Shown here piece by piece: positions 63,087-64,000 of a DNA stretch of 64,000 nucleotides. The DNA lies in the NCBI RefSeq assembly GCF_002975205.1, contig NZ_PCOC01000001.1, positions 2,046,001 to 2,110,000 of the forward strand, in the 5' to 3' direction. Positions within the stretch are counted from its first letter, which is position 1. Every line of letters begins with the position of its first letter. Under the pieces are notes generated by a model. That model searched no databases, was not told the DNA's origin, and saw only the letters and a program-made list of their open reading frames with translations. This stretch comes from Ochrobactrum vermis. Its GTDB lineage: Bacteria > Pseudomonadota > Alphaproteobacteria > Rhizobiales > Rhizobiaceae. Both the position numbers and the translations under genes were made by a program.

Positions 63087-64000
63087 ATGTCTTCTCTCCT
63101 GAAATCGGCTCCCGTCCGCATCGCAGGCAAATTCGTCTTCATTTTATTCGTCCTTATCTTTGCGATATGGGCCAGCTTTGCCATGTGGTTCCAGTTGCCC
63201 TTCGGCGACGCCGTGCGCGGATCGGTCATCGCCGTCTGGCTTCTGATCGCGCTGGGAGTGATCGCAGGCGAAAGACTTTACAGCTGCTGGCGCAGACGCC
63301 TGTTCTTCTGTCTTCTGGCACTGGTGATGCTGGGTGCATGGTCAACGGTGCGCCCATCCCTCAACCGTATCTGGGCGCCCGATGTCGCCCGCACGGTGAC
63401 AGGCCAGATCAATGGCGACATGGTCACCCTTTCCAATGTCCGCGACTTCATCTGGCGGACAACGGAAGATTTTACGCCCAACTGGAAAGAGGAAACCTAC
63501 GATCTCAGCAAGATCACGTCGGTCGACGTCTTTCTTTCCTACTGGTCAGGCCCGGCAATCGCCCACACGCTTCTGTCATTCGGTTTCGAGGATGGCCGTC
63601 ATGTGGTCTTTTCCGGCGAGATCCGCCGCGAACACCATGAGGTCTATTCGCCGATTGCCGGCTTCTTCCGCAAATATGAGCTGGCGATGATTGCCGCCGA
63701 AGAGCGCGATATCATCTATCTGCGCAGCAATGTCCGCAAGGAAAACGTCTATCGCTATCGCGTGAAGCTGCCGCCGGTGGGGGCGCGCGAGCTGTTCCTG
63801 TCTTATGTCGAGCTTGGCAATGATCTGGCGGAACAGCCGAAATTCTACAATACGCTGACCGCGAACTGCACCACGATCATCTTCCACATGGCGCGTGTGC
63901 TGGACCCTGCCTTCCCCTTCGACTACCGCATTCTCCTGTCAGGCTACCTGCCCGGCTATCTCTACGATCACGGCTGGATCGAGAATGGCGGTACGCTGGA
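63087..64000 (+). CDS. DUF4105-family membrane protein (3' end cut by window edge)
   Basis: Open frame from 63087 past the window end; about 304 residues visible. Three hydrophobic segments lie near residues 12-30, 45-65 and 75-95, then a soluble domain with SVDVFLSYWSGPAIAHTLLSFGFEDGRHVVFSGEIRREH and ELGNDLAEQPKFYNTLTANCTTII, which I associate with the DUF4105 (Lnb N-terminal periplasmic) family. The Cys and His may be papain-like catalytic residues (inference). ATG at 63081 is also possible. Function unknown. Confidence 0.8.
   Translation, partial: MSSLLKSAPVRIAGKFVFILFVLIFAIWASFAMWFQLPFGDAVRGSVIAVWLLIALGVIAGERLYSCWRRRLFFCLLALVMLGAWSTVRPSLNRIWAPDVARTVTGQINGDMVTLSNVRDFIWRTTEDFTPNWKEETYDLSKITSVDVFLSYWSGPAIAHTLLSFGFEDGRHVVFSGEIRREHHEVYSPIAGFFRKYELAMIAAEERDIIYLRSNVRKENVYRYRVKLPPVGARELFLSYVELGNDLAEQPKFYNTLTANCTTIIFHMARVLDPAFPFDYRILLSGYLPGYLYDHGWIENGGTL

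Noticed and set aside
1..64000. CRISPR arrays, tRNA or rRNA genes, integrases or prophage
   Set aside because: No regularly spaced repeats, cloverleaf sequences or recombinase motifs were found; the repeats present are dispersed palindromic elements.

Overview
The window is alphaproteobacterial, order Rhizobiales, and most likely from the Brucella/Ochrobactrum group. The reasons are gene content and repeats seen in the sequence: a D-aminopeptidase recognisably close to the Ochrobactrum anthropi enzyme, ChvE and GguC/AraD1 proteins, a split PntA1/PntA2 transhydrogenase preceded by an aa3-oxidase subunit IV gene, and many copies of a rhizobial/Brucella-type palindromic mosaic repeat. No rRNA, tRNA, CRISPR array, transposase or phage gene was seen. 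The assignment rests on memory of protein families, not on a search.

Layout. 1-12 kb is a sugar locus. On the minus strand lie GguC/AraD1, galactose dehydrogenase, a XylD-like dehydratase, DgoK, DgoA and ChvE. Divergent from them is a YtfQ-YtfR-YtfT-YjfF importer followed by a FadR-type regulator. Together they would take up galactose or arabinose and oxidise it through sugar acids to 2-keto-3-deoxy intermediates. 12-17 kb has OsmC and D-aminopeptidase (overlapping), a DUF72 protein and an orphan ThDP enzyme. 17-25 kb is amino-acid related: a racemase-like protein with an MFS carrier, an RpiR regulator, an orphan AapJ-like binding protein, a 1016-residue kinase/M23/aminotransferase fusion, an Lrp regulator and an unlisted 29-residue membrane peptide. 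25-33 kb is a LysR-controlled Liv-type transporter with a GMC oxidoreductase. 33-36 kb is a methionine importer (metQ, metN, metI).

36-42 kb holds mixed genes (VOC, TPR lipoprotein, rpsU, membrane hydrolase, MaoC, HAD, SAF-domain dehydrogenase). 42.7-46.4 kb is the pnt operon. 46.6-52.5 kb has a FeeM-like GNAT protein, a serine hydrolase, a GGDEF-EAL protein and an SDR. 52.8-57 kb has a class I glutamine amidotransferase-like hydrolase, a WD40 protein and a COG0523 zinc GTPase with a Zur-like palindrome, and a creatininase-family amidohydrolase. 57-64 kb has MarR and LacI regulators, a 2-hydroxyacid dehydrogenase, an esterase, MsrPQ and a truncated DUF4105 membrane protein.

Most worth a second look: the tri-domain fusion and its neighbours; a perfect 13-bp inverted repeat between the HAD and SAF-dehydrogenase genes; the Zur-like box with the COG0523/WD40 pair; three genes whose ends lie inside the mosaic repeat; and the 29-residue peptide.
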